Of a stretch of DNA of 64,000 nucleotides, positions 18,649 through 29,600 are shown one piece after another. The stretch is from Paenibacillus sp. LHD-117. Its GTDB lineage: Bacteria; Bacillota; Bacilli; Paenibacillales; Paenibacillaceae. The DNA lies in assembly GCF_030929555.1 (NCBI RefSeq), contig NZ_JAVFVT010000032.1, positions 21,158 to 85,157 on the forward strand, written 5' to 3'. A program made the translations under genes and the position numbers. The notes under the pieces were generated by a model. The model was not told where the DNA came from. It did not search any database and was given only the letters and a program-made list of their open reading frames with translations. Every line of letters starts with the position of its first letter. Within the stretch, counting starts at the first letter, position 1.

Positions 18649-20317
18649 TGACGAACCACTAGCCAGATTAGCACTGCGGGAATATATCTCATTGACAAGG
18701 ACCGACATTGAAATCTCGGGCGAAGCAGGAGACGGCGTAGAAGCAATGGCTTTCCTAAGAGAACGTCAGGATATCGACATCATCCTGGCCGATATCCAGA
18801 TGCCGCGAATGAACGGGGTGGAGCTGCTTACGGCGGTTCGTGACGCGGCATTTCCACGGCAGCCGCTCGTCATCATGCTCAGCGCATACAGCGACTACGC
18901 TTATGTAAGAGACTCCTTCGTACTCGGCGCGTTCGATTATATGCTGAAAGCGAAGCTGGATGAGGCCTATATAACCCCCGTCCTGCAGAAGACGGTGGAC
19001 GAGTTGCGTCGAAGGCAAAGCGCCAGGGCGGAGACCCTCCCATCCGATGCGGAAGAAGAAGAAGAAGAAGCGATATGCGCGATCCTGCATCGCCTTTCGG
19101 TGTCCCAGGATGCCATGCAAGCGAATGCGGAGCAAAAGGCGGATTGGAATCGGAGCTTGGATATCGTCCGCATGCACGTGGGAGAGAAAAATCAAGAGGT
19201 TGCATTCATCAGGCTTTCGAAAGCGGTTTCATTCGAGGATACGCATCGTTTGATTCTTCAAACGATACGAAGTGTAACAAATAAAGAGAGGAGCGAAGGA
19301 ATATGCCATGTTTGTCGTTACGATGATCGCCATTACACGATATTTTTTACTTTTCCCGAGCAGTGCAGCACAGTGGTTATTCGAAGACTGACGCATACGG
19401 TGTTGACGGATGTTCAAATCAGGCTGCGCCAGTTTTTGAATATCCGGCTCTCCATCGGGATCAGCGATATTGCAAATGGAATGATGCAATGGAACCGCCT
19501 CTTCCAGCAGGCCAAACGACTGTCGGTCCTCAGTTACTTCAATGGCTACGATCATCTCTATTATCCCGAAGCGGATCGACAAACAGGCGTGCCGGCCGAC
19601 AAGCATGATCATGGGAAGGACAAATGGAATACATTCAAGACAGAGCTGCTCAAAGCATTGACAGCGGCGGATGATTCGCCTTATAAGCAGCTGCTCGGGC
19701 AAGGGTTCGCCTTGCTCGTAGAGCGCTATCCGTCTTCTCCCGTACCTATTAAATCGGAATTGAGCGAGATGATTTGGGAAGCGGGGTCTCTCATCTCGCG
19801 TAACGGCATCTCATGGGAGGATATCCATGCGATATTCCCTCATCCGGCCGAGCAGGTTCGCCACCTGGAGACCTGGGAAGAGACAGTCCAGTGGGTGGAG
19901 CAGTTTCTGGAGCTGCTCCATGAGAAGCTGCACCCTGTCAGCCAATGCAGGGCGACATGGCTTAGTCCGGTTGTGGCTAAGGCAAAGGCTATCATTGAAA
20001 AGCATTACGATGAAGAAATATTATTGTCTACCATTAGCGAAATGGTGGGGGTTAGCGAAAGCTACCTTAGCAAACAATTCGCGAAGGAAACCGGAATCAA
20101 TTTTATCCCCTACTTAACCAATCTACGAATTGAGAAAGCGAAACAAGCCCTTGAGAACGGGCTGAAAATATATGATGTGGCCGAAAAAGTAGGGTACGTC
20201 AACCCAGAGCATTTCAGTCGAATATTCAAAAAAGTGACAGGAGTCAGCCCGATCGCTTACCGCAAGGAATACGAAAGACGTATAGGAGCAAATTCGTACA
20301 TGCTGCAGGATGCTTAG
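18620..20317 (+). CDS. YesN-type AraC-family response regulator
   Basis: A 565-residue cytoplasmic regulator. Receiver with VDDE and phospho-acceptor D58 in ADIQMP; a linker with a run of six Glu residues (GAA/GAG repeat near nt 19050); a long middle domain; and an AraC-type double helix-turn-helix at the C terminus (KVGYVNPEHFSRIFKKVTG). I choose ATG 18620 with AGGAGG 8 nt upstream over in-frame starts at 18599/18602. It overlaps the lipoprotein gene, so is co-translated with it. It is the regulator nearest to the anchor and enzyme cluster (starting 200 bp downstream, past a terminator) and is the best candidate for its activator. Confidence 0.9.
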   Translation: MAKFQALIVDDEPLARLALREYISLTRTDIEISGEAGDGVEAMAFLRERQDIDIILADIQMPRMNGVELLTAVRDAAFPRQPLVIMLSAYSDYAYVRDSFVLGAFDYMLKAKLDEAYITPVLQKTVDELRRRQSARAETLPSDAEEEEEEAICAILHRLSVSQDAMQANAEQKADWNRSLDIVRMHVGEKNQEVAFIRLSKAVSFEDTHRLILQTIRSVTNKERSEGICHVCRYDDRHYTIFFTFPEQCSTVVIRRLTHTVLTDVQIRLRQFLNIRLSIGISDIANGMMQWNRLFQQAKRLSVLSYFNGYDHLYYPEADRQTGVPADKHDHGKDKWNTFKTELLKALTAADDSPYKQLLGQGFALLVERYPSSPVPIKSELSEMIWEAGSLISRNGISWEDIHAIFPHPAEQVRHLETWEETVQWVEQFLELLHEKLHPVSQCRATWLSPVVAKAKAIIEKHYDEEILLSTISEMVGVSESYLSKQFAKETGINFIPYLTNLRIEKAKQALENGLKIYDVAEKVGYVNPEHFSRIFKKVTGVSPIAYRKEYERRIGANSYMLQDA

Positions 20318-20398
20318 GACAAAAATGATCAATTCCAGATCAAAAATAATCATTCGTATCGTGCAACATGATTTGTATGATAAATAGGCACCTAACAC

Positions 20399-20445
20399 GT
20401 GTACCCTCGCTTTCCTTCGGGATAGAGAGGGTACACGCACTTTTT
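20399..20445 (+). terminator. Intrinsic terminator separating the sensing operon from the glycan cluster
   Basis: A perfect 10-bp stem (20399-20408, GTGTACCCTC, with 20427-20436) followed by GCACTTTTT. Confidence 0.85.
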
Positions 20446-20478
20446 GCAGGTCAAATCCGATTTTGATTCTATCAAAAT

Positions 20479-20492
20479 TGGAAACGTTTTCA
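20479..20492. promoter_or_regulatory. cre-like CcpA operator upstream of the cohesin-SLH anchor
   Basis: TGGAAACGTTTTCA fits the cre consensus TGNAANCGNTNNCA, extended by one matching base on each side. It sits 22 bp before the anchor start, in a position to repress it when preferred sugars are present. Confidence 0.6.
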
Positions 20493-20514
20493 ATAACGAA
20501 AGGATGGTTCCAGG

Positions 20515-21522
20515 ATGAAACGCAAATTGTGGATGAACTCGATGATCTGTATGTTGTGCAGTATGCTCTGGCTCGGATCGGCCGGCGCAGAGAGCGTCTC
20601 GGACTTCTCGATGAAAACCTCCGTTAAGGAATCAGCGGAGGAGCTGTTCACGATCACCTTGCAAGGGGACCAGATCAAGGATATGTACGCTTATGAAGCG
20701 AAATTTCAGTTCGATCCTGCCCAGTTGGAGGTTGTGAAGGCGGAAACAACGATTAAGGGCTTCTCCGTGCAGCCGGTAGTCAAAGATAATGTCGTCACCA
20801 TTGCCCATACCAAAGTCGGAAAGGTCGGCGGCGAGAAAGGCAGTCTAGACATTACGACGGTCACCTTCAAAGCCAAGAAGGCAGGCTCCTCCCAAGTGAA
20901 GTGGACTTCCATGAGACTGATCGACAGCAATATGAAAGATCAAGCCTTCACTCCGAACACGACAACCACATTCACGAAGCTGTTCAGGGACGTCGTGAAG
21001 CACTGGGCCAAAGCCGACATTATGGAGATGGTGTCTATCGGCGTGGTCGAAGGGGTGGATAAGGAACGTTTTGCCCCGGACAGCCATGTGACAAGAGCGC
21101 AATTCGCGACACTCCTTGCCCGCGCATTGAAGCTGGATGCAGCCAAGGGTACCGTGCCTTTCCAAGACGTGAAGCCCGGTGCCTGGTATGCGGACACCGT
21201 GAAGAAGGCTTACGCGGCCGGCATTATCAACGGCGTGTCCAGCACGTCCTTTGCCCCGGATAAGAAGATTACGCGCGAAGAAATGACGGCTATGCTCATG
21301 AGAGCGAAAGCCTATGCGGACGATGTAGATGTGAACAGCTTGGCAGCAGGTACGATTGATAAGTTCAACGACAAAAACAAGATTAGCGTATGGGCCCAAA
21401 AATCTGTAGCGTACACGATCTCCTCCGGCTTAATGAAGGGAAGAACGACAACTACGTTTGCGCCGAAGGAAAATGCGACAAGAGCAGAGTCGGCGGTTGT
21501 CATCAAGAGATTATTATCGTGA
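20515..21522 (+). CDS. Cell-wall anchoring scaffoldin: signal peptide, one cohesin, three SLH repeats
   Basis: A 335-residue surface protein. Signal peptide about 1-26. Residues about 30-155 form a cohesin-like beta-sandwich (Y.AKFQFDPAQLEVVKAE core; LDITTVTFKAK strand). Then three SLH repeats: about 160-212 (FRDVVKHWAKADIMEM), 220-275 (FQDVKPGAWYADTVKKAY) and 283-335 (ISVWAQKSVAYTISSGLM), each with a FAP....TRAE/Q-type end. SLH trimers bind pyruvylated secondary wall polymer, so the cohesin would be displayed on the cell surface to catch a dockerin. GAAAGGATGG precedes ATG 20515. It is the first gene of the enzyme cluster and lies just upstream of the GH101 gene. Its cohesin differs clearly from those on the enzymes, suggesting its own partner choice. 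Confidence 0.9.
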   Translation: MKRKLWMNSMICMLCSMLWLGSAGAESVSDFSMKTSVKESAEELFTITLQGDQIKDMYAYEAKFQFDPAQLEVVKAETTIKGFSVQPVVKDNVVTIAHTKVGKVGGEKGSLDITTVTFKAKKAGSSQVKWTSMRLIDSNMKDQAFTPNTTTTFTKLFRDVVKHWAKADIMEMVSIGVVEGVDKERFAPDSHVTRAQFATLLARALKLDAAKGTVPFQDVKPGAWYADTVKKAYAAGIINGVSSTSFAPDKKITREEMTAMLMRAKAYADDVDVNSLAAGTIDKFNDKNKISVWAQKSVAYTISSGLMKGRTTTTFAPKENATRAESAVVIKRLLS

Positions 21523-21643
21523 GGAGGATGATACAAAATGTAACAAAAGATGCAGAGGAGTTTATATGATTCCTTGCAAGTGCATGTACGGGAAGTGAGG
21601 TTATAAAACCTGCTATTCTGGTGTTTAAGAGAGGGAGATCGAT

Positions 21644-24600
21644 GTGAAAAAACGCGTTAAGCCGCTAAGCATTCTTGTGACCATGGCGCTGGGAGCGCAG
21701 CTGCTCCTGCCATCTGCGGGGGTCTTCGCAGCCGAGGGTGACGTCTACTTCAAAGATTATAATGACAATGTGATTACAGGCTGGTCGACCGGCAAAGGCA
21801 CAGCAACTTTTGCTCCGGATAACGGAACCGTTAAAGCCGTTACGACAGGCGCAGTCATTCTTGCGGATACAGCATCCCCAAGCCTTGCGAATGGGGAGTA
21901 TGAAGTGAAGCTGAAGTTCGCGGCCGTCCCAAGCCGGTTCGGACTGGTGTACCGTTACGCAGACAGCAATAACTATAATGTCATTCAATACGATGTAAGT
22001 TCGTGGGGCTGGGATTCGGTTCAGAATGGATCCGAAACCTACGGCAATCTTACTTCAACGAATAGTCCAACATTCGAAGCGAACAAAACCTATACCTTTA
22101 AGCTTCGTTATGTGGACGACAGCGTCCAATTGTGGATTGACGGCGTAAGCGTCCTGAATACAAGCCTGCCAACGGTTCGAACAGGCGAGGGCAAGATCGG
22201 TCTTCGCAGCTGGTTCAATAACAAAACGATTACGATCGACGATGTTAAAGTGTCGGAGGCCCAGGCTGAGGAACCCGTTGCCAAACCGATTACGGTTACG
22301 GACACCATCGGATCCGAAGAGATGAGCGTTGTTATTGACCAAGAGTTTCCGCGTGTACAGAAGTACAAATGGAAAGCAAACAATGCGGAAATGCACGGTC
22401 AAATCAACGGTCTGAACGAAGTGAAAATCAACCAGGTTTCTTATTTCCCTACGGCAAAATCCTATAATAAATCGGCGGATGGCAGCTCAGCTGCTTATAT
22501 GCTCGAAATTCCGGAAATTTCCGTGAAATTCGATGCAAAGTTATCGGTTCAAGATAACGAATTAAAGTTCGAGGTTCTTAATCTTCGTGAGGAGGGCGCA
22601 GAGAAGGTTAAAACGATAGAATTCCCTAACCATGATCTGATCTCCGTGAATGCTTCCGAACCGAAAGCGCAAGAGACGGCGGCTTGGATTACGGGCGACT
22701 GGGTTCCTGTCCAGGAGGAGTATAAGGATCTGGTGCTTGGTGCTACGGATGTCAATGCCGGACGCACATATGCCTTCCTGAATAACGATAAATTGGCGGC
22801 ATCCGTGATCACGAATGTCGTGAATGGATTTGACAAAGTTCGTGTGAAAGTGGCTAATGATACGAAACTGAACCAAAAGAAAGCGGCAGTTTCCGGAGGC
22901 TCCTGGATTTATCGAAATAATTCGGTCCTGGAACCGGAAGCATTGCCGACTGCCAAGGTTGTGCTCACACCGGATGCGAATGACGACGGCATCGTGGACT
23001 GGCAGGATGGCGCAATCGCTTACCGTGAAGCGGCACCAACGCCGCAAGGCAGCGATATGATTAGCGACACCTTCTCGTATATCAGCATGAACATCGGTTC
23101 CACCAATACCTCGCCGTTCCTTCGTGCTTTCGATAACGCGAAGAAAATATCGAATTTGACGGACGGATTTGGCCAGATCGTCTTGTACAAAGGTTATCAA
23201 GCGGAAGGCCACGACGATTCCCATCCGGACTACGGCGGTCATATCGGCATTCGCCAAGGCGGCAAGGAAGACTTCAACTTTGTTCTGGAAGAGGGCAAAA
23301 AATATAACATTTACGGCGGGGTTCACATTAACGCCACGGAATATATGACGGATGCTTTCGAGTTCGAGCACGACAATATGGCGCTTCCGTTAAGCAAAGG
23401 CTGGGGCTGGCTCGATCAAGCTTATTACGTCAACAAAACGAAGGATGTGGAATCCGGGGAGCTGGAGCGCCGCCTCCAAATGCTGAAGGATGACACAGGC
23501 GACAATCTGTCTTTTGTTTATGTCGACGTCTATTCCGGAGCCGACTATAACGCGAAGAAGCTGGCGGAATACATCAACGAACGCGGTTGGATGCTTGGTA
23601 CGGAATATGCCGGTCCGCTCTTCGAGCAGGCGGCTTGGGTACATTGGGGAACGGATCCGGCCTATCCGAACAAAGGGAATGACAGCAAGATCGTTCGATT
23701 CCTTCGCAATACGCAAGCCGACGGCTTCCTGGCGACTCCGCTCTTGAAGGGAATGCAACAGGCCGGCGTCGGATACTGGCAGGGCAATCCGGAATCCAAC
23801 AGCTACAAATCGACGACTTCTGCTTTCTTTAATCACAACCTGCCGACGAAATATATGCAGAACTTCGGCATTATGAAGTTGGAGACGAATCGAATCTTGT
23901 TCGAGGACAATGTGAAGGTTGAACGTCTCTCCGACGGCAAAATTCATCTGAGCAAGGACGGCCATGACGTCGCCATTATGACGGACAGCGACAAAATTAC
24001 GAATAGCACGGTCTTTATTCCATGGGATCCGCAAACGGAAGATAAGATCTACCACTGGAATCCAGCGGGCGGCGCGACCACATGGACGGTTCCGGCTTCC
24101 TGGAACGCAGTCGAGACGGCGAAGCTGTATAAGCTGACGGATCTTGGACGCGAATTTGTTGCCGATGTGCAAGTAACCAATGATCAAGTGACGCTGAATG
24201 CAGAAGCCGGCACTGGATATGTGCTTTATCCGGACACAGCTCCCGTACAACCGGCAATGGTATGGGGCGAAGGAAGCCCTGTGAAGGACATCGGCTTCGA
24301 CAGCCAAGGCTTCGATTATTGGTCCAAATCCGCGGCTACAACGGATCATATTAAATTCGTGAAAAACAACAACGCGGACGATCAGCTGCAAGTAGCCGGA
24401 CCGGCCGACGCAACGATTCAGCAAGAAATAACGGGCCTTGAAGCAGGAAAATCCTATTCCGCATCGGTATGGGTCAGCATCGACGGCAAACGCAAGGTTG
24501 AGATCGGCGTTCAGCAGGGCGATGACAAGGTTGTGAATGACCTGGACAACACGGAGCACGGGTATCTAGGTCAGCAGCACAAATATTACGGCAAAAACTT

Positions 24601-26515
24601 CCAACGCATTAAAGTATCGTTCGACGCCAAGAGCGATAAGGCGCTGTTCACATTAAAGGCAGCCGAAGGCAATGCAACCGTCTTGTTCGACGATGTGAGA
24701 GTTTGGGAAAACCCGACGAAGACTGATGCGGGAGAATCGGTATTGTTCGAAGACTTCGAGAATGTGGATGAGGGCTGGGGCCCATTCGTTTACTCGAAAT
24801 CCGGACCTGTACGCACTCATTTGGTAGAAAAAGCGGAGGATCCGTCCACGCAATATTTCTCCTATGTGCTCGACGGCAAATGGTCGTTGAAAACGAATGA
24901 GGAAAATACGGGCAGCTGGCTGCGCACGCTGCCGCACACGCTTCGTTTGGAAGAGGATCGTCTATACAATCTGACGATGGATTACAATTCGGACCAAGCA
25001 GGGATGTACAGTGTTGCGATCCGAGTCAAGGAGAACGGCGTTGTACGCGAGCTGGCAATTAAGGAACTGGCCGAAGGGGAAAACAAGCTGGACATGAGCT
25101 TCTCCACCGATGGAGCGAAAGACGCTTATCTGGAGATTGTGAAAAACTTCAATAATAATCAGAAGGAACTGACAGGCACGCTTGTTCTGGACAATATTCG
25201 TGTAAACGATGAAGGCCAGATCGAGCCTGAAGAAGGCGTTCTAGTTGAGCAAGTGATTTTGTCGCCGCAATCCATGGAGCTGAACAAAGGCCAATCGACC
25301 GTCATCGGCGCGCGCGTTGAACCTGCGAATGCTTTTGACCGTTCCTTGACATGGACGTCCAGCCGTCCAAAAGTTGCAAGCGTGGACGCAACGGGCAAAG
25401 TTACGGCTCTTGCAACGGGCACTGCCGTCATTACAGCAACCGCTAAGGATGCAAGCGGCAAAACAGCAGCCGTAACCGTCAATGTGTATAAGCCGAACGT
25501 TAAAATTCCGCAAGCGCAAATGACGGCAACCGCCTCGGGCTTCCAACCGGGCGACGAGCCATCCAATGCGCTGGACGGCGATGCGTCCACGATGTGGCAC
25601 ACGCCATGGTACTCGACTCAATTGCCGGCCAGCATCACACTCGATCTGGGCGGATCGTATGTCGTGAACCAATTGAACTACACGCCAAGAACAAGCGGCC
25701 AGAATGGCAATATTACGAGCTATAACCTGTACGCAAGTACAAACGGCACGGACTTCACGCTTGTGACCAGCGGTACTTGGGAAGGCGCTGCAGGGGTCAA
25801 AGCTCTTCGTTTCGCAGGCGTAGAGGCAACGCATCTGAAGCTGGAAGCAACAGCGGGCATGGGCAACTTCGCATCGGCGGCGGAGCTGAATGTATTCCGA
25901 GTCGAAAGCGAAGTTGTTGATCCTAGCGAGGCCACTCATCTCGCGGCGCCGGCTACAGTCGTTTCCGGTCAAGAGTTCGCCGTAACGCTCGGTCTGCGCG
26001 ATATCGAACAGGATATTTACGCGCAGAGGTACGTGGTCGACTATGACGAAAGCGTCATGGAATTCATCGGGATGGAATCGTTGATTCCAGGGGTAGCGAT
26101 TCTTGAACCGTCCGCCGAAACAGCGGGTAAAGTTCAAATCGTTGCAGCAAGCCAAGGCCAAGGCAACTCGGTAACAGGAAACCCGGATGTGATGAAGCTG
26201 ACGTTCAAGGCGAAGAACGTTGAAGACAAAGTGAGCGGTTCAATCGCTATTGCCTTGGCCGAAATCTCCACCGGTCTAGGCGAAGAATCGACGCCTGCGC
26301 TTGTCAGCAGCCTCGTGGAGATTACGCCGGCAGAAAGCTCCGGCGACCTGAACGGGGATGACAAAGTGAGCATCGGCGACCTTGCGATGATCGCTGCCCA
26401 TTATGGCAAGACGGATCAAAGCCCGGATTGGAACGAAGCTAAACAAGCGGATGTTAACAGGGATGGCAAGATTGACCTCGCCGACCTTGTGTTCGTAGCC
26501 AGCAAAATGATATAG
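21644..26515 (+). CDS. Secreted GH101 endo-alpha-N-acetylgalactosaminidase with CBM32, cohesin and dockerin
   Basis: A 1623-residue exported enzyme expected to release the Gal-beta1,3-GalNAc core-1 disaccharide from Ser/Thr of mucin-type glycoproteins. GTG start after AGGGAG; signal peptide about 1-29. Modules: LamG/DUF1080-like sandwich (about 32-190), GH101 catalytic region (about 215-870), two galactose-binding-like sandwiches (about 880-1190), Big_2 (from about 1202), CBM32 (from about 1287), cohesin (about 1430-1560) and dockerin (1568-1623). Likely catalytic residues are D628 in VYVDVYS and E654 in GTEYAG, judged by family motifs. It follows the anchor gene by 121 bp without a visible terminator. 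The gene is intact. Substrate is inferred from family, not shown. Confidence 0.9.
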   Translation: MKKRVKPLSILVTMALGAQLLLPSAGVFAAEGDVYFKDYNDNVITGWSTGKGTATFAPDNGTVKAVTTGAVILADTASPSLANGEYEVKLKFAAVPSRFGLVYRYADSNNYNVIQYDVSSWGWDSVQNGSETYGNLTSTNSPTFEANKTYTFKLRYVDDSVQLWIDGVSVLNTSLPTVRTGEGKIGLRSWFNNKTITIDDVKVSEAQAEEPVAKPITVTDTIGSEEMSVVIDQEFPRVQKYKWKANNAEMHGQINGLNEVKINQVSYFPTAKSYNKSADGSSAAYMLEIPEISVKFDAKLSVQDNELKFEVLNLREEGAEKVKTIEFPNHDLISVNASEPKAQETAAWITGDWVPVQEEYKDLVLGATDVNAGRTYAFLNNDKLAASVITNVVNGFDKVRVKVANDTKLNQKKAAVSGGSWIYRNNSVLEPEALPTAKVVLTPDANDDGIVDWQDGAIAYREAAPTPQGSDMISDTFSYISMNIGSTNTSPFLRAFDNAKKISNLTDGFGQIVLYKGYQAEGHDDSHPDYGGHIGIRQGGKEDFNFVLEEGKKYNIYGGVHINATEYMTDAFEFEHDNMALPLSKGWGWLDQAYYVNKTKDVESGELERRLQMLKDDTGDNLSFVYVDVYSGADYNAKKLAEYINERGWMLGTEYAGPLFEQAAWVHWGTDPAYPNKGNDSKIVRFLRNTQADGFLATPLLKGMQQAGVGYWQGNPESNSYKSTTSAFFNHNLPTKYMQNFGIMKLETNRILFEDNVKVERLSDGKIHLSKDGHDVAIMTDSDKITNSTVFIPWDPQTEDKIYHWNPAGGATTWTVPASWNAVETAKLYKLTDLGREFVADVQVTNDQVTLNAEAGTGYVLYPDTAPVQPAMVWGEGSPVKDIGFDSQGFDYWSKSAATTDHIKFVKNNNADDQLQVAGPADATIQQEITGLEAGKSYSASVWVSIDGKRKVEIGVQQGDDKVVNDLDNTEHGYLGQQHKYYGKNFQRIKVSFDAKSDKALFTLKAAEGNATVLFDDVRVWENPTKTDAGESVLFEDFENVDEGWGPFVYSKSGPVRTHLVEKAEDPSTQYFSYVLDGKWSLKTNEENTGSWLRTLPHTLRLEEDRLYNLTMDYNSDQAGMYSVAIRVKENGVVRELAIKELAEGENKLDMSFSTDGAKDAYLEIVKNFNNNQKELTGTLVLDNIRVNDEGQIEPEEGVLVEQVILSPQSMELNKGQSTVIGARVEPANAFDRSLTWTSSRPKVASVDATGKVTALATGTAVITATAKDASGKTAAVTVNVYKPNVKIPQAQMTATASGFQPGDEPSNALDGDASTMWHTPWYSTQLPASITLDLGGSYVVNQLNYTPRTSGQNGNITSYNLYASTNGTDFTLVTSGTWEGAAGVKALRFAGVEATHLKLEATAGMGNFASAAELNVFRVESEVVDPSEATHLAAPATVVSGQEFAVTLGLRDIEQDIYAQRYVVDYDESVMEFIGMESLIPGVAILEPSAETAGKVQIVAASQGQGNSVTGNPDVMKLTFKAKNVEDKVSGSIAIALAEISTGLGEESTPALVSSLVEITPAESSGDLNGDDKVSIGDLAMIAAHYGKTDQSPDWNEAKQADVNRDGKIDLADLVFVASKMI

Positions 26516-26552
26516 AGGCTTGAACTTGCACTTATAGAATGATCTCAACATG

Positions 26553-26606
26553 AGACTAGGCACACGATGTGATGAACATTGCATAATGCGCCTAGTCTTT
26601 CTTTTT
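26553..26606 (+). terminator. Intrinsic terminator or attenuator between GH101 and GH20 genes
   Basis: A 9-bp stem (26553-26561, AGACTAGGC, with 26590-26598) with a longer loop that can fold further, then TTCTTTTT. It lies only 31 bp before the next start codon, so it may limit read-through. Confidence 0.7.
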
Positions 26607-26637
26607 GCCAAATTCGAATGAGAGAAGGCGTTTAAGG

Positions 26638-29600
26638 TTGAAAAAGACACTTAGCCTGTTATGCGTAGTTGCGCTGTTGTGCAGCGTCATTCCCTTGCAA
26701 GCTGCCGCTGCGGATGGAGCCGTCAACGCGAAGCCGAAGGTCATTCCGAGTCTGCAGCAATGGACGGGGGGAACGGGCGCCTACACGATCGACGATACAT
26801 CCCGTATCGTATATGACGGCGGCACAGAGCTGAAGGCGACAGCGGAGCTGTTCCAAGAGGATTTGATCGAGATAACGGGTCATGATCTCGCGGTTGTGAA
26901 CGGCGAAGCGCCGAAGAACGGCGATTTCTATCTGACATTCACCGATGCAGAAGATCCTTCGATAGGAGATGAAGGCTACCTCTTCGAGGTCGGGGATTAT
27001 GCAGCGATTCGCGCGAACACCCAGACCGGCGTGTTCTACGGAACGCGGACGGCGCTGCAAATTCTCGAGCAGGATGCGGAGAAGGACAGTATCGCCAAGG
27101 GAACGGCGAAGGACTTTCCCAAGTACGAGGAACGCGGATTCATGTTGGATGTGGGCCGCAAGTTCATCCCGATGAGCGACCTCAAGGAATATGTCAAGAT
27201 CATGTCCTACTACAAACTAAACGATTTCCAGATTCATTTGAACGACAACGAAATATTTAAGGATAACAGCAGAGAGCATTGGAACAAATATGAGGCCTTC
27301 CGCCTGGAAAGCACCAAATATCCGGAAATGACGGCGAAGGACGGCCATTATACGAAGCAGGATTTCCGCGAGCTTCAAGACTTGGCCAATGTTCGCGGCT
27401 TAACGATTACGCCGGAAATCGATACGCCAAGCCATGCTCTTTCTTTAACCAAAATCAAACCCGAGCTGGTCAAGGATAATATGCCGGTTGACCATTTGGA
27501 TATTACGAGACCGGAGACAATCGCCTTTATCAAAGATGTGTGGGATGAGTACTTGGACGGCGACTGGTTCGATTCGGACACGGTGCATTTCGGGGCCGAC
27601 GAATTTGCGCCGAATGATCCTACGACCTTTGAAGCCTACCGCGAGTTCCTGAACATCATGAACGATCATTTCAAATCCAAAGGGAAAAAAGCAAGAATGT
27701 GGGGCAGCCTGAAAGTGTTTCCCGGCACGACGGAAGTGGATAAGGACATCATTGTACACGCCTGGTCGAGAGGTTGGCAGGATCCCGTCACTTCAGTGGC
27801 CGAAGGGTTTAAGGTTATTAATACGCTGGATGCCTACCTGTACATGGTGCCTAAGGCAGGTTATTACCGCGATTACCTGGATAAGCAATGGCTCTTCAAC
27901 AATTGGACGCCTGCCTTTGTCGGGGGGAATCCTCAATTAAATGAAGGAGAGCCTAATCTGCTGGGTGGTATGTTTGCGATATGGAATGACATGATGGGCC
28001 GGAAAGTAAGCTCCTCTGACGTACATGACCGCTTCTTCAAAGCAGTGCCGGTGATGGCGGAGAAAATGTGGAGAGGCAAATCCACGGATTCGACCTTCGC
28101 TGAGTTTGACCGTCTTAGCGACCTGCTTGGAACGGGCCCCGGCTCCAATCTGTTTCATGAGGTAGATACAGCCTCGGACCTCGTCGTTCATTATCCGCTC
28201 GAAGAAGGCAGTGCCGGGACAACCGCGGATTTATCCGGCAACTCCTATGACGGCAGCGTGAACGGGGCGGCTTGGACGAATGAAGGGAAAGCCGGCGGAG
28301 CGCTCTTATTCGACGACTTGAGTGACCATATCGCAACAGATTTAACGACCAAAGGCTTCCCGTGGACGGCCAGCGCTTGGGTGAAGCTGGACGCGGATTC
28401 GCAGTCCGACGAGGTCGTATTCATGGAATCCGGGTTTGGCGCCTTGAAGCTGAAGCAGAAGGGCAGCCCGTTCGCCGGCTTCACGCGAGAAGGGTTCGAT
28501 TACACGTTCAATACATCCATTCCAACAGACCGCTGGGTTCACATTGCGTTCCAAGGCGATTTGAGCGGCACGACCTTATTCATGGATGGAGAGTTCAAAA
28601 GTAAAGTGGCGGATAATACGCTGCTTCCAGCATCAAGGATCGGCAGTAAGACGAATGCGCTGCAAGGTACAGTGGACGAAATCAAACTGTATGACCGGCT
28701 GCTGACAAGCAATGAAATTGCGGCGGAAGCGGGTTCGCCGCCTTGGACCGTGAACATCGCAATGAATAAGCCTGCGACGGCTTCCTCTGTGGAAGTCAGC
28801 GCATTCCCGGCTAATCTGGCCTTTGACGGATCGGTTTCAAGCAGCTCGCGTTGGTCGTCCGCACATACGGACAATGAATGGATATCCGTTGACCTTGGCG
28901 AAAGACAGGACATCAGCAAGGTCGTTCTCAAATGGGAAGGGGCTTACGCGAAAGGCTACAAGCTTCAAGTTTCCGACGACGCGCAGAGCTGGACGGACGT
29001 CTATGCGACAAGCGCGGGCGTCGGCGGCGTCGAGACAATCAAATTCCCGACCGAACGGGCGAAGTATGTTCGGATGCTGGGCACCAAGCGCGCCGGCACA
29101 TACGGATTCTCCTTATATGAGTTCGAGGTTTATCCGCCGAATCCAAATGATCCCGTGCCGGTTCCCGTGCCGGTAAGATACGGGGAAAGCTTCGAAGATC
29201 AGAATCTGGACAACTGGATTCATCCCATTGGCGCGGCCGGGACGAAATCGCTGAGAACATCGCCCTCGAACGCGAACGAGCATGCGGTCCTCCTAACCGC
29301 GAATAACACCAGCAACGTATTTGTGGATCAGAGCTCGCCTGCTGTGAAGGACGGCGAGATCGAATTTAAGATTACGCCGCAAACCGACGGTATTCGCGCC
29401 GGATTGATTTTCCGCTATGTGAATGAAGGGCAGTGGGCATCCGTCGGATTCGACAACGGCTCCTGGTATTGGGTGAATGCCCAGGACAGCTACGGACGAA
29501 TGACGAACAGCGCGGGCGCTCAATTAAAGAAAGGCGTAACCTCAACCGTTAAGGTGAAATTCGAGGGAACGCATATCACGCTGATTGTGAATGGAACCGC

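Noticed and set aside
19049..19072. GAA/GAG repeat in the regulator as a phase-variable tract
   Set aside because: A short triplet run coding for Glu; length change would keep the frame, so no on/off switching is expected.
23390..24559. 389-codon minus-strand open frame
   Set aside because: Antisense shadow of the GH101 gene, no ribosome site or recognisable motifs.
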